Notes: generated by a model not told the origin, from the sequence alone. Shown: positions 1 to 12,350, numbered from the stretch's first letter. The stretch: DNA of 64,000 nucleotides from Cepaea hortensis (GCA_963921405.1 OY992892.1:35115896-35179895), one strand, 5' to 3'. Program-made: numbers and translations.

Positions 1-190
1 GGTGGTCATGGGGTATAATCCGTATAGGGGAGAATTTTAAACATTGACCAGGGCTCCCAAGTCGACCTAGCCTATAATGAGGACCAATAAATGTTTTGGG
101 AAGTCAAGGCGGCCCCATCGCCCACCGAGTGCCGTTTACTCTACACACATATGGGTCTAACAGCGCATGCCCAACGCGCAATAAAGCGCG
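1..190 (+). repeat. Dispersed repeat (SINE-like, family D), partial
   Basis: The stretch from about 45 to 125 is clearly similar to 18575-18690 next to the Polinton: both contain a block reading roughly CCTGG-CTCCCA-TCGACCTGGC followed by AAATGTT(A/T)TGGGA. The copy near 18.5 kb is preceded by a tRNA-like box A/box B arrangement, so I infer a SINE. This copy is cut by the window start. Family name unknown. Confidence 0.5.
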
Positions 191-227
191 TGAGAAGATC
201 CTTTTCATTTGTACAGACATATGTCAT

Positions 228-1103
228 TTATTGGCACCTTGCCGTCTTGACAGACAATAGTTTTTTACATTGTGCTTCAAAAAGCCTTAATAACTGCAAC
301 CCATGGCAGTGGCGAGTGTGACTGATAAGGCCAATTAGCGCTGTAAATGTTTGTCCACAGTGGATGCATGTGAACATATGATCATATACACCATCATGCA
401 CCATCTTACGTCTCTCACGCTCTGTGTGTCCTTTATCTGCAATCATTTTCTCCTTTGTCTTTATTCCATTTCTGATGTTTGCCCTCCATGCAACACGTTC
501 AGCGGCGACTTGCTCCCAGTGTGTATTATCAATGCCTGTATCAATCATGTCCCGCTTATACATATCTTTATATCGCATGAGAGGCCGACCCTGCGATCTC
601 TTTCCCATCTGTAATTCACACACACACAAAAAGATGTCCTTTGGTATTCTACCATCATCCATCCTCCTAACGTGTCCGATCCACCTAAATCTACGAAGAC
701 TGAGCATTGAATATACCGTCACACAACCTGATCTTTCCAATACTTCAGAATTTCTGATTTTCTTTTGCCACTTAATACCAAGTATTCTCCGCAGACACCG
801 CATATGAAAGCTGTTTAAACGTTTCTCTTGGTGTGAGTAAGTTTTCCAGGCTTCACTGCCATAAAGAAGAGTACTAAGGACACAGGCTTAATAGACAAGG
901 ACTTTTGTTTTGGCAGTAAGCTTCCTGTCCTCCCAGACTCTTTTTGTTAACCTGTTCATTGTTGCTGCTGTCTTACCAATCCTGATGTCGATTTCCTGAT
1001 CTAGGGATAATTTGCTATTTATCACTGATCCTAGATATGTAAAATGGTCTACTATCTCGAGTTCGGCGACGTCAATAAAGATTGATAGTACCCCAATGTG
1101 CAC
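228..1103 (-). pseudogene. Non-LTR retrotransposon (LINE) ORF2 3' fragment, decayed
   Basis: Two leftward frames, 1103-888 and 803-228, together resemble the C-terminal part of a LINE reverse transcriptase. The first has the post-palm signature FTYLGSVIN followed by a thumb-like helix (TAATMNRLTKRVW). The second has RFRWIGHVRRMDD, then SQGRPLMRYKD, and a terminal C2H2-type finger (CIHCGQTF...H...H), the usual end of such ORF2 proteins. The frames are out of register and the catalytic palm (YADD) is missing, so this is a dead 5'-truncated copy. A similar tail motif (GH..R, RGRPK/R) recurs at 3402-3728 and 47214-47738, from different LINE lineages. Confidence 0.75.
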
Positions 1104-1495
1104 ATTGTGACATAATCTGTGTCTTCATTTTGCAATACTTCACTACACGAAACCATTCACTATACGAGGACATGGCTATCTGCCGTAGAGTGAGGGGTGT
1201 AGGGAGAGTCAAGGGATTGAATGCTCCCATGATTCAACGAGCCTGTCAGCGAGAGCCTTCATGCTCTTGGGAGGTGAAACGATATTGATTTTGTCATGGA
1301 GAATGCCGGACTAAGTGCACCTTACACCCCTTCAGGTTAAACGAGGCAGTGGAAATAGCCCTGAAAGCCCTTACATATCCAAAGCACGACGTCAGTCTGT
1401 GGCACGGGAAAGAAGAAGGTAGTAGCCAGTAATAGGATATTTCATGGATTTAATTTCTATAAATATACCAGTCAGTATCCTCGTAGTCAAGGAAG
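1104..1495. other. Unassigned intergenic sequence
   Basis: No convincing gene or repeat seen. The short open frame 1082-1288 has no recognisable domain. Confidence 0.4.
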
Positions 1496-2168
<673 letters not shown>

Positions 2169-2554
2169 CAGTGTTCTCAACCTTTTTGGCCCATGCACCC
2201 CTTCACCATATGTTCAGAACATCATGCCCCCTTTTTTTTCGTATTTCCTCCCTGTAAAGCCCCCTACACCCCTAAACAGTATACGTAAAACTGGAAGTTA
2301 ACTTTAATAACACATACTAGAACAAGTCTAGACGTCTACATAAAACGTGATTTGCGTCTCTACATATGTTATAAAACGAATTTCAGACGGGTGAGAAGTA
2401 CAGAACCGTAAAGTAAGGAGGGAAACACAATATCAAGTAATCGGTTCTTGTATTAACGCGATCTTGAAATAATCTTAATTTCCCCCCCCCCCCCCCCCGG
2501 TAACCCTAAAATTCCCCCCTTGGGGGGCAATTCCCCACCGGTTGAGAACCACTG
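2169..2554. mobile_element. Non-autonomous hAT-type MITE (386 bp)
   Basis: The left end reads CAGTGTTCTCAACC and the right end reads GGTTGAGAACCACTG, an imperfect terminal inverted repeat of the classic hAT CAGTGGTTCTCAACC type. The element is flanked by 8-bp duplications differing at one base (TTCTCTAC at 2161-2168, TTCTATAC at 2555-2562), which lie within the host minisatellite unit. There is a poly-C run of 17 near 2482-2498 and no coding capacity. Confidence 0.85.
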
Positions 2555-2690
2555 TTCTATACATTTCTTTATATTCCAAACAGTCAACATCTATATATTC
2601 TAAACGGTATAACAGTCAACAACTAAATATTCTATACAATATAACCGTCAACATCTATATATCTATATATTCTAAACGGTATACCATCTT
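2555..2690 (+). repeat. AT-rich minisatellite, continuation
   Basis: Continues the 30-32-bp units of 1496-2168 after the hAT MITE. Confidence 0.8.
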
Positions 2691-2935
2691 AGCCGGTTTC
2701 CCTGGCGTAGGCGTTAAGGACGTTGTTCGTAATTCCGTATACTCTCTTAAGAAACACAGCTGCGGGAGATTCGGCAGCTTATCGCGTCACGTTGATTTCT
2801 TACGGGGGTATGTGAGCCGGTTGATCAGAAAGCAGAGGCAAACTACTGAACGTAAAACTTGCTAAGAAAATCAACAGCAGCTGAAAAATGCTGGTGTTAA
2901 CTGCAATGTCCTGTAAAGGATATGCGAAAACAAAA
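2691..2935 (+). repeat. SINE family A copy
   Basis: One of at least six copies in the window of a roughly 240-bp element. The head resembles AGCCGG(C/T)TCCGTGGCGAAGG, the middle has CGCGTTGCGCTGA-like sequence, and the tail runs GCCGGTCGTTCAGAAAGCAA, TACTGAACGTAAACTTGC, ATGCTGGTGTTGA, GTCCTGTAAAGGATATG. The head looks tRNA-derived (GTGGCGNAGGCGTNA as box A, GGTTCGTAA-like box B), which is inference. This copy interrupts the AT-rich minisatellite. Confidence 0.75.
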
Positions 2936-2939
2936 AATA

Positions 2940-3121
2940 ATAACATCTATACATTCTAAACAGTAAAACAGTCAACATTTATGTATTCTAAACGGTATAA
3001 CAGTCGACATCTATATATTCTTTACAATATAACAGTCAACATCTATATATTCCTAACAGTCAACATCTATATTTTCTAAACTGTATAACAGCCAACATCT
3101 AAATATTCTAAGCAGTAACAT
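2940..3121 (+). repeat. AT-rich minisatellite, continuation
   Basis: Same 30-32-bp units as 1496-2168, lying between two SINE A copies. Confidence 0.8.
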
Positions 3122-3355
3122 CATGTGGCAAAGGACTTATGGACGCGGTTCGTAAGCCCGCTTACCCGAGTTCGAAACACAGCGGCGACCGATTTGGCAG
3201 CAGACCGCGTTGCGCTGAGTTTTAACGAGTTGGTATAGGAGCCGGTCGTTCAGAAAGCAATGGCACATTACTAAACGTAAACTTGCCAAGACATCAACAA
3301 CGGCATAAAAATGCTGGTGTTGACCGCGATGTCCTGTAAAATGGATATGAAAAAA
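3122..3355 (+). repeat. SINE family A copy
   Basis: Begins GTGGCAAAGGACTTATGGAC, contains TTCGAAACACAGCGGCGACC, then GAGCCGGTCGTTCAGAAAGC and the conserved tail ending GTCCTGTAAAATGGATATGA. It is collinear with the copies at 2691-2935 and 58225-58455. Confidence 0.75.
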
Positions 3356-3401
3356 AAATGAGTAGCATCATATTAAACATATTCTAAACAGTATCAATCA
3401 A

Positions 3402-5560
3402 TCATGTGCCATGCCGGAAAGCGTGGGCGGTCATGACTCGCCATTTCACTCGATCACCAGTGTCGTGGATCAGCTCAGTGTTCCTGTCTCGACCATGCCA
3501 CAAGGCCAAGCCATCCAGGTACTTGCTTCTAGGTCTTCCCCTTGGTCTGTTCCCCTCGATCTTACCAGTTGTCACCAAGTTCTCCAGATCATTTCTTCTC
3601 ACAACATGCCCAAAAAATTGTGACTGTCTACGTCTAATGTCTCTAATCAGTTTACGATTTTCATTTGTTTCTTGAAGAACTTGTTCATTGGTCTTTCTGG
3701 CTGTCCATGGTATTCTTTGCATTTCCAAGTTTCACATCCATACAAAAGAATAGGCTCTATGTATCCCCTCAACACTCTTTTTCTCGTTTCAATTGACATC
3801 TTTTTATTGGTCAGAATGTTTTTCATCTTGCTAAAGGCTACTTTCGCCATGGCGATACTTGCTCTAATCTCTTCAAGGCATCTCCCATCAGATGTTATGA
3901 CTGTTCCGAGATAATTGTACCGATTCACTTGTTGAAGAACATTCCCATTTACTTGTATATTACATTGTGGTACTTCGATCTTCCTAGTGACGACCATAAC
4001 CTGTGTCTTCTTACAATTTAATTCTAACCCCAGCTGCTCACTGTGTACAACAACTGCGTCTACTAATTGTTGTAGATCTTGTGCATAGTCTGCAATCAAT
4101 ACTGTATCATCTGCATATCTAATGTTATTGATGTTTCGTCCTCCAATGCTGATTCCATTTATATCTTCTACGTTCCTGAAAATATTTTCAATGTATAGGG
4201 AAAAAAGATCTGGAGACATTACAAATCCTTGCCTAACACCTCTCTTAATAGGTTGATATTGTCCCACTTCATTATCAATCCTTATGGCAGCTTGTTGTTT
4301 CAAATATATGTTTTTTATAAGTCTAATGTCTTTCCCATCAATTTGTAGATCTGCAAGCATATCTACCATGTTAACATGTCTAACTCTATCAAAAGCCTTT
4401 GTGTAGTCAATAAAGCAAAGGTGTATATCCTTGTTTACTTCTATAGCACGTTCAATAACTGTTCGCAGCATATACACAGCATTTACTGTACCCTTTCCTT
4501 CTACAAACCCACATTGTTCTTCCCCTATTTCATGTTGTATCTTCTTCCTCACTCTTTGCATGATAATTCTTAGAAAATTCTTTGTGATGTGGCTCATTAT
4601 ACTAATTGTTCTATGTCGATCACATTCCAAGGTTCCTGATTTATATGGGATTGCAATAAATACAGAGGTACATAATTCATAAGATATATCTCCAGTATCA
4701 TATAATGTGTTCAGCAGTCTGGTGACTTGATCTAGTTAAAATTCTTCTAAAGCTTTATAAAGACGCATATTTCAAATCTTCAGTATTCCTCCGAATACTG
4801 ATGATTCCATTTTTCTTGCTTGCACCACTCATTTCACTATGGGCTTAAATAAATAAATATAAGATCAATTAAAAACTAGAATAAAAAATAACATAAACTG
4901 GAGTAAACGTAGACTAACAATGCATATTTAAATATGTATGGCACATTTACCCCAACGCAAACACCAAAAAAACATACTTTTTCATTTGACAATTTTTTCT
5001 GGTAAATGATGCTTCTAAAACTGAAATTAATAATCCAGTATCATATAATGTGTTCATCAGTCTGGTGACTTGATCTTGTCCAAATTCTTCTAAAGCTTTA
5101 ATCATTTCTGTTGTGATGTTATCTGCACCGGGGGAGTTGCCAGCTTTCATATGCTTAAGAACATTTCGAACCTCCATCTTCAAAATTGGCGGCCCTTCAT
5201 TATTAAATCTAATATCATACTGTTCCTCTCTGTTATCATTACAAAGGTTTTTCACATAATCTGTCCATACATGTAGAATCTGGTCTTTTTCTATTATGAT
5301 TTTGCCATCTTTAATTTTAGACAGCCTGTTGACGTACTTGTTCTTTTATTAGTAAGTTCCTGAATTCTTTTGTGCACTAATTTGGTATTTTGACTGTTGT
5401 GTTGTTTTTCAATGTCTAAGCACTTTTCCTCTAGCCATGCTTCTTTTTGCCTCCTTACTTAATATTCTGACTTGTCTGTGAATTTCTTCATATTTGGCAG
5501 GATTATTTTTGTTGAGTCTTCTTGTTTCCATTAGGTGTAACAGCATCTATATACGCGGGC
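3402..5560 (-). pseudogene. LINE reverse transcriptase (non-LTR ORF2), frameshifted and rearranged
   Basis: Read leftward, frame 5255-4947 holds an RT N-terminal block (MKAGNSPGADNITTEM). Frame 4630-3647 holds the palm: CGFVEGKGTVNA, FIDYTKAFDRV, RGVRQGFVMSPDLFSLYIE, the catalytic IRYADDTVLI, and NYLGTVITSDGR. After a frameshift, 3728-3402 holds the tail (FFGHVVRRND, NRPRGRPRSKYLDGLALW). The end near 3402 matches a fragment at 41340-41550 and so marks the conserved 3' end of the family. A duplicated block around 4694-5100 splits the gene. Frameshifts and the rearrangement make it non-functional. No endonuclease domain is visible. Confidence 0.9.
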
Positions 5561-6300
5561 GAGTTAATAAGTAATTCACATAGTTCTGTGGGATGGCAGG
5601 TAAATGTAGTTGGTGTTTTCTACAGGTGTCATTAGGTGACAGCAACATCGGACTTTATATTCCCGTTCGTCAGGTGGTGCTAGGTGTCTCATGCGCATGC
5701 GCAGCGCATAAACAAAATAGCGACTATACTTACGGAGTGTACAACCAAAGAGCAACGTGCTATTGTATGTTGTTTGTGGGCAAAAGGACTGCCTGCAAAG
5801 GACATGCATAAGGAAATGCTTCCTGTCTATGCTGACAAATGCTTGTCCCGTAAAGCGGTGCCTAGCTGGGTAGAAACATTTTCTCAAGGAGTGGTGCTTC
5901 TTCATGACAATGCCAGACTACATACGGCTCGATTGACTCAGGAGAAAATTAACCAACTAAGGTGGGAAGTTCTGGAACATCCACCTTGCAGACCCGACTT
6001 AGCCCGTAGCGATTTCCACCTTTTTGGTCCACTGAAAACCCACCTTGGTGAGAGACATTTCGCGAATGACGCCGAAGTTGAATGTGAAGTAAAAACGTGG
6101 TTTAGAAAACACAGCACACAGTTTTATGCAGCCGGTTTGGGAGGACTGATAAAACGATGGGATAAGTGCATCAATGTTGGTGGAAATTATGTTGAGAAAT
6201 AAAGGGACAATTTATGTCTAAAAATAAACTGGTTTCAAGTTGTAATCATATTTAGTTATTTTTCTACAACCATTTGTGGCTTATTTATTGACTTCCCCTC
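5553..6300 (+). mobile_element. Internally deleted mariner (Tc1/mariner family)
   Basis: The open frame that ends at 6202 joins the N-terminal helix-turn-helix part of a mariner transposase (TTKEQRAIVCCLWAKGLPAK, SRKAVPSWVETFSQG) directly to the C-terminal catalytic part (VVLLHDNARLHTARL, then PDLARSDFHLFGPL). The HDN and SDF aspartates are the second and third catalytic positions. The stretch carrying the first aspartate is missing, so the product cannot be active. The open frame before the fusion has no good ATG: it opens at a GTG near 5684. Terminal inverted repeats of about 28 bp (GAG..AAGTTAATAAGTAA type) lie at about 5560 and 6298. A related pair of fragments sits at 9626-10197. Confidence 0.85.
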
Positions 6301-6790
6301 ACATATATTTCAAACAGTATAGAAATATTTATATATTCCAAACAGAATAACCACATCTATATATTATAAACAGTGTAACATTTATATATTCTAACCAGTA
6401 TAACAACATGTATATATTCATAATTATATAAATGTATAGCAGTCTACATCTATATATTCTAAACATTATAACTGTCAGGATCTATATATTCTAAACAGTA
6501 CAACAACATCTATATATTCTAAACAGTATAATAGTCTAAATATTTATATTTTAAACAGTCTAACAGTCTGAATCTAAATATTCTAAACAGTAGATCAGTC
6601 TAAATTTTTATATTCTAAACATTATAGCAGTCTGATTTCATATATCCTAAACAGTATAACAGTCATAATCTATATATTCTAAACAGTGTAACAGTCTGAA
6701 TCTGTATATTATAAACAGTGTAACAATCTGAATCTATATATTCTAACCATTATAACAATATCTATATATTCTAAACAGTGTAACGGTCCA
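6301..6790 (+). repeat. AT-rich minisatellite, continuation
   Basis: Units of about 30-35 bp of the form ATCTATATATTCTAAACAGT then ATAACAGTCT, the same family as 1496-2168 but more diverged. Confidence 0.85.
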
Positions 6791-6942
6791 ACTTCTGAGT
6801 AGTCTCACGTAACAGCAAATATCAGGATGTTTCTACGAAAAGACCGAGTCAAATGAACACACACATTTACATATATTAATGAACACCCAATAAAGTAAGA
6901 AACAGAAGTAGAGACAACAGGATACTAGAGAAGATACACATA

Positions 6943-7225
<283 letters not shown>

Positions 7226-7621
7226 TTTAATCAGAAAATGCGTTCTTGACTTTTCAATACATTTTTTTCGCGTACACCTAATTGAAATTGTCGTGGAGAT
7301 GAAGTTCAACAGACGGCAGCCTGTACTATTGTCGTCGTGTCGTGTCATGACATAATTTTTTCTTCACGAAGACTAGAATTACAGTGTCTGAACTTATCAT
7401 CCCTCCATTACAGACAGGCCAGTTCTGGGAAAGATAATGTCCTGGTTTCTACTTGGCTCCCATGGCAACATAGATGGTGTGTGAGCTCCTCTTGTGACGG
7501 CAATTTCTAGATGTCGTGACCAGTGAATGCTCTGCTCCGCTCATCTTTAAAAAAAAAAACAAAAACAAAAAAACGTAAAACCTCATTGGCTATGGTAAAG
7601 TTGAAATACATTTCTTTGACA
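7226..7621. other. Unassigned sequence
   Basis: Nothing recognisable apart from an A-rich run at 7548-7575. Confidence 0.3.
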
Positions 7622-7862
7622 CGCTGGAATCAACGGTGTAAATTTGCACCGAAGATCCTTCACCGCGATTTCCAACGACCGAAGAATGCTTAACGTGCAC
7701 ACTCATACTCTCGCCCTTATCAGAGAAGGTATGAGATCAGGAGATGTGATATCATTCGGTACCAAATGTTTTCGGGAAAATGCGCAGCCCTATCCTGGGA
7801 TCGAACCCTGAATCTTCAAAGCCTGAGGCGAACACCGTTCCTTTCAGCCACGCCTCCCCTAC
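7622..7862 (-). repeat. tRNA-derived SINE (family C)
   Basis: Read on the minus strand from 7862, the element starts GGGGAGGCGTGGCTGAAAGG (box A-like) and has GGGTTCGATCCC (a good RNA polymerase III box B) at about 7800-7811. A roughly 160-bp body follows, ending near 7622. The box spacing matches a class-II tRNA head. It is the only copy I found in the window, and no A-tail or target duplication was resolved. Confidence 0.7.
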
Positions 7863-8179
7863 ATTTATTAAAGAACTGATAACTCAAACATTCTAGAGCG
7901 GTTTGTTCGGTGGGTAACGGAATCACCATCTCAGTGCTAATCAGTGCAGTGTTTTCTTGGCATTGGCGTTTTGCCCATGAGTATTTGAAAATCCGTCACA
8001 CATACTACTACAGTAGATCAGAGATATGATCAAATCTGATTAAACTGTGACGCTCGTCGGGTGTCATGATAGATACATCAATACTCACAGTCCGCCAATT
8101 TATTGTACTCTCAACGATTCCTCTGTACGCAATAATACCACGGGCTGCCCATTCCTTCAGAATCGAACACAAGATTGTC

Positions 8180-8745
8180 TCTGCTGTCATCTACTCCCCT
8201 ATACATGACTGTCTCTGCTTTCATCTAATCCCCAAAAACAGGATTGTCTGTGCTTTCATCTACTCCCGAATACGGGATTGTCTGTGATTTCATCTAATTC
8301 CCAATACAGGAATGTCTCTGCTTTCATCTACTCCCTCCAATCCGTGTCATTCTACAGCTGTGCTGTCTCTTTTTCATCAACTTCCCCCATTCCTTGAAAT
8401 TCTAATAGAGGAATGTCTCTGCTTTAATCTACTCCCCAGTACAGGATATCCTGTGCTTTCATCTATTCCCCAATACAAAATTGTCTCTGCTTGCATCTAC
8501 TCCCCAAAACAGGATTGTCTGTGCTTTCATCCACTCCCAAATACGGGATTGTCTGTGATTTCATCTATTTCCCAATACAGGACTGTCTCTGCTTTCATCT
8601 ACTCTCACCATTCTCTGACATTCCAACATAATTTTTTCTCCTTTAATACACTCCCATCATTCCTTGATATTCCAACATTATTTTCTCTCATGTCCTATAC
8701 TCCCACCATTGCTGGATATTCTAACACAGGATGTCCCATTGCCTT
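8180..8745 (+). repeat. Degenerate minisatellite, about 40-45-bp unit
   Basis: Units of the form GGATTGTCTCTGCTTTCATC then TACTCCCCAATACA recur with substitutions and indels. The long open frame 8312-9016 is mostly this repeat, so I do not call it a gene. Confidence 0.8.
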
Positions 8746-9370
8746 CCTTTACTCCGCTTCTCTCCATCTTTTGCCTGCAGGATTGTTCTTGAACCAGATT
8801 GATGTCAAACCCAGACAGGCTTTCTCCCATTCACAATTCATACAAGTGCAGCCTGATGGTTTCAGCAATGTTGTTTCCGTGTTCTCTCTCCCTCTGACAC
8901 ATGCGTTGGTTTTGTGTGTTATTTTTTCTTCCCCAGAGCAGATGTGTAATTCTTCTATAATATGTGTATTTTTTCCTCTTAGGTTGAAATATAGAATATG
9001 TTCATATAAGCCATAATGGATCTTCTTTTTCTGCGTTCGCCCGGAATGTTGTTTTAGACGTAATTGCGTTGTTCCTGTTTACATTAAAGCTGCGGTATTT
9101 GCACCTTTCGGCCGACACATCCGACTTCTTCTGGTGTTGTTGACCGTGTTATCTTCCCAGGTGTTTCGTATATAAGGGATCTTATCAGTATCGTTTAATC
9201 AATCAAGTGCCATCTCCCTATTGAAGGACTGCTGTAATTAGTCTCTACTACCCACTGTCCCGAGTCTTTATGGTGCACTTATGCAGGCTTCTTCCAGATC
9301 ATGTTATCCACCCATGTGTAACGTTGTCTTCCTCTTCCAAGCTTTACCTCCATCTTTCCCTCTATCACAT
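8746..9370. other. Unassigned sequence with a short dispersed repeat
   Basis: No gene seen. The stretch 9195-9270 (AATCAAGTGCCATCTCC...TGAAGGA...) is similar to 12888-12962 (AATCAAGTGTCATTTCTGC...TGAAGAT...), so it is probably a fragment of an interspersed element of unknown class. Confidence 0.4.
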
Positions 9371-9374
9371 ATTT

Positions 9375-9605
9375 TAGCATTATCATAAAGTATAGTAACT
9401 TGCTGTCTTTTTAACATTATCATGATAACGTATAGTAACTAGTTGTCTGTTGACATTATCGTTATGAAGTATAGTATCTAGCTGTCTTTCAACATTATCA
9501 TTATAAAGTAAAGTAACTTGCTGTCTTTCATCATTATCATTATAAAGTAAGTAAAATAACTTGCTGTCTTTCAACATTATGATCATGAAGTATGGTAACT
9601 AGCAG
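9375..9605 (+). repeat. Minisatellite, about 38-42-bp unit
   Basis: Five to six units of the form AAAGTATAGTAACTTGCTGT then CTTTCAACATTATCATTAT. Confidence 0.85.
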
Positions 9606-9625
9606 TCGTTCTCGTCACTTGAACG

Positions 9626-10197
9626 AGGGTAAGTTAATAAGTAAGTCACAAATGGCTGTAGAAAAATAACTAAATATGATAACAACTTGAAACCAGTTTA
9701 TTTTTATACATGCATTGTCCCTTTATTTCTCAACATAATTTCCACAAACATTCATGCACGTATCACATCGTTTTATCAGTCCTCCCAAACCGGCTGCATA
9801 GAACTGCGTGCTCTGTTTTCTAAACCACGTTTTCACTTCACATTCAACTTTGGCGTCACTCGCGAAATGTCTCCCGCCTAGGTGGGTTTCAGTGGACTTA
9901 GCCCCTAGCGATTTCCCATAAAGCGGTGCATAGCTGGGTAGAAAACGTTACGAGGGCGAGTCAATAAGTAAGTCACATAGTTCTGTGGGACGGCAGGTAA
10001 ATGAAAACAAAGCACGCAGTTCTATGCAGCCGGTTTGGGAGGACTGATAAAACGATGGGATAAATGCATCAATGTTGGTGGAAATTATGTTGAGAAATAA
10101 AGGGACAATGTATGTATACAAATAAACTGGTTTCAAGTTGTCTTAGTTAGTTATTTTTCTACAGCCATTTGTAACTTACTTATTAACTTACCTTCGT
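9626..10197. mobile_element. Mariner-derived long inverted repeat
   Basis: Arm 9626-9823 is the reverse complement of arm 10004-10197. Both correspond to the 3' part of the mariner at 5553-6300 (the region encoding the AAGLGGLIKRWDKCI-like C-terminus plus the terminal repeat). The loop contains a short N-terminal transposase piece (CCATAAAGCGGTGCATAGCT) and a second terminal repeat starting at about 9953 (GAGGGCGAGTCAATAAGTAA). Two mariner remnants are thus joined head to head. Single-strand or RNA forms would fold into a hairpin of about 190 bp. Confidence 0.8.
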
Positions 10198-10734
10198 AAA
10201 TTCCCGTTAAATTTCATGAACAGCATATAATGACGGGCTGGCCTCAGCACAAAATGCATTCCGATTTAAACTCTCTAATTTGCAAAATACTCAACTACAA
10301 CCGCTATGCCGGAATGCAGATGCGGTTATGCGCAAATAAGAGACGTGTGCGTTTTGAGTGTTCATACAGGCAGCCGTCATTACTCTCAGACACAAAACGT
10401 CAACAGTGACAGATCTCCCCGAAGAAGACGGCTGAATGGAATTTTGGACACGCGTACAAAACATTTCTGACGAACCACATATCAAAATCCGTTATCGTCT
10501 GCGCAGAATAAGATGTTTCCGTTACTACATTGTCAGGAGTTATCTACCATTACGTCTGGACGGAAGTAAAGCGGCCATGTTTCGTATCTGTAGGAAACTA
10601 CCGAGGTACAAATATACTGAGCTCTGACTTATGCTTGTGCGGAAGTTTAGCCGACTATAACCTGTATGTCATTCTTTATTTCTACATTGTCTGCGATTCT
10701 AATATTTGATTGATGTTTCTTGTTTATTGTAAGT
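10198..10734. other. Unassigned sequence
   Basis: No gene or known repeat recognised. Short open frames carry no visible domain. Confidence 0.3.
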
Positions 10735-10995
10735 TAAAGTTAGTTGCATATCCGTTACAGGACGTCACAGTCAACACCAGCATTGTTTGCTGCTGTGGTC
10801 TCTTGGCAAGTTTACCTTCAGTAGTTTGCCATTGCTTTCTGAACGACCGGCATCCATACCATTTCGTAAAAAAACCAACGTTAGGCGGTCAATGCCAAAT
10901 CGCGCACAGCTATGTTTCGAACGCGGGTATGTGGGATTACGAACTGCGTCCGTAATCCCTTCACCACGAAGACGACATGTTTATTGTAGAATTAA
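10735..10995 (-). repeat. SINE family A copy, inverted
   Basis: Contains on the plus strand the reverse complement of the family A tail (TTACAGGACGTCACAGTCAA, then CCATTGCTTTCTGAACGACC) and head (GTTTCGAACGCGGGTATG, ACGAACTGCGTCCGTAA, TTCACCACG). Full length or nearly so. Confidence 0.75.
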
Positions 10996-11029
10996 CTACT
11001 TTATTTACTTCTGCCGTCGTGATTTTTAG

Positions 11030-11150
11030 TTGCATGCGTTATTTATAGAACATCGCAGTCAACCATTATTCGCAGTTTGTGATTACCTAGGCAATATCAC
11101 GTTCAGTATTTTGTCATTGCTTTCTGAACGGCCGACGCTCATACAGTTGT
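11030..11150 (-). repeat. SINE family A copy, inverted, 3' part only
   Basis: Reverse-complement tail only: ACATCGCAGTCAACC, then TTCAGTATTTTGTCATTGCT and TTCTGAACGGCCGACGCTCA. Truncated at its 5' end. Confidence 0.6.
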
Positions 11151-11184
11151 GAAAATCAACGAATAACGTGAACATAAAGGAATA

Positions 11185-11190
<6 letters not shown>

Positions 11191-11253
<63 letters not shown>

Positions 11254-11276
11254 CCTCCCTCCCTCCTTCCCTCCCC
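11191..11276 (+). repeat. (CT)n microsatellite passing into CCCT
   Basis: Uninterrupted CT dinucleotides followed by CTCC/CCCT repeats. Confidence 0.97.
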
Positions 11277-11934
11277 CACTTCTGTTATTACTACTGCTGT
11301 TACTACTAATGTTACGACACATTTTACTGTCCTTTAGCTAGTCTTCGTTGAATACGCTAACATTATTACTGAGATGTTGCTCAGGTTCTACTCCACTTCA
11401 AACCAGTTATCTTACAATTAGCTACAAACAACATGGCTTCAGGTAGATCTCATTTTGTATCATCATTATCACGTGCCCTGTCAACTAGCGCAGGCGTCCA
11501 TGCATCTCTACAGAACATGGTCCCTGGTGTTTTGAATCCATTCCACAAACGATATTCCTCCATGCCACTGTCACCTCCTACACAGCATCATTTCTCTCGG
11601 TCTCCCTCAGCCTTTTCTACCGCCTATCTTTCCAGTAGTAGCGATGTTTTCCAATGCCGTTCTTCCCATTACATGACCAATGAACATAATTTGTTGCCTT
11701 CTTACATTTGTACATACTATTTTTTCACATTATTAGCCTTTTCCGGACATTCGCAATTTGTTAGCCGGGCAGTCGAACGTATTCGTAACATTCTCCTTAG
11801 AAACCACTCATTCTATATTCATATTCTATTTTATTCTACGAATTTCACGTTAACAGCACAATGTTTAATATATTTGGTGTCTGGATCTCGTGTACACAAC
11901 CTAAATCCTAAAGCAAGACGATCACAATCGTGGG
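11277..11934. other. Unassigned sequence
   Basis: An open frame starts at 11433 and runs into the downstream minisatellite. It shows no domain, and its length after 11935 is an artefact of 21-bp repeats. I do not call it a gene. Confidence 0.3.
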
Positions 11935-12172
11935 GTCGCTATGTCTGCACGTGGGGTCGCTATGTCTACACGTGGGGTCGCTATGTCTGCACGTGGGGTA
12001 GCTATTCTGCACGTGGGGTCGCTATATCTGCACGTGGGGTCGCTATGTCTGCACGTGGGGTCGCTATGTCTGCACGTGGGGTCGCTATGTCAGCACGTGG
12101 GGTCGCTATGTCTACACGTGGAGTCGATATGTCTGCACGTGGGGTCGCTATTCTGCACGTGGGATCTTGTCA
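11935..12172 (+). repeat. 21-bp minisatellite with E-box core
   Basis: About eleven units of GCACGTGGGGTCGCTATGTCT with small changes. Each contains CACGTG or a close relative. Because 21 is a multiple of three, the array is open in more than one frame. Confidence 0.95.
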
Positions 12173-12229
12173 TTCGGTGGCGTCCGTCTCAACGTCTGGT
12201 ATATGAATGACCACGAACCCACTACCGAC

Positions 12230-12350
12230 TGGGTTCACGATCCATGTTTCACGTGTTGTGCGTGACCCATGTTTCACGTATCTTGTGTGACCCATATTTC
12301 ACGTGTTTTACGTGACCAATGTTTCACGTGTTTTACGTGACTCATTCCGT
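12230..12350 (+). repeat. Short minisatellite, about 30-bp unit, ACGTG-rich
   Basis: Four units of approximately GTGACCCATGTTTCACGTGT then TTTACGTG. Contains further CACGTG cores. Confidence 0.85.

Noticed and set aside
11433..12206. 257-residue open frame
   Set aside because: Second half is the 21-bp E-box minisatellite. First half has no recognisable domain or conserved composition.
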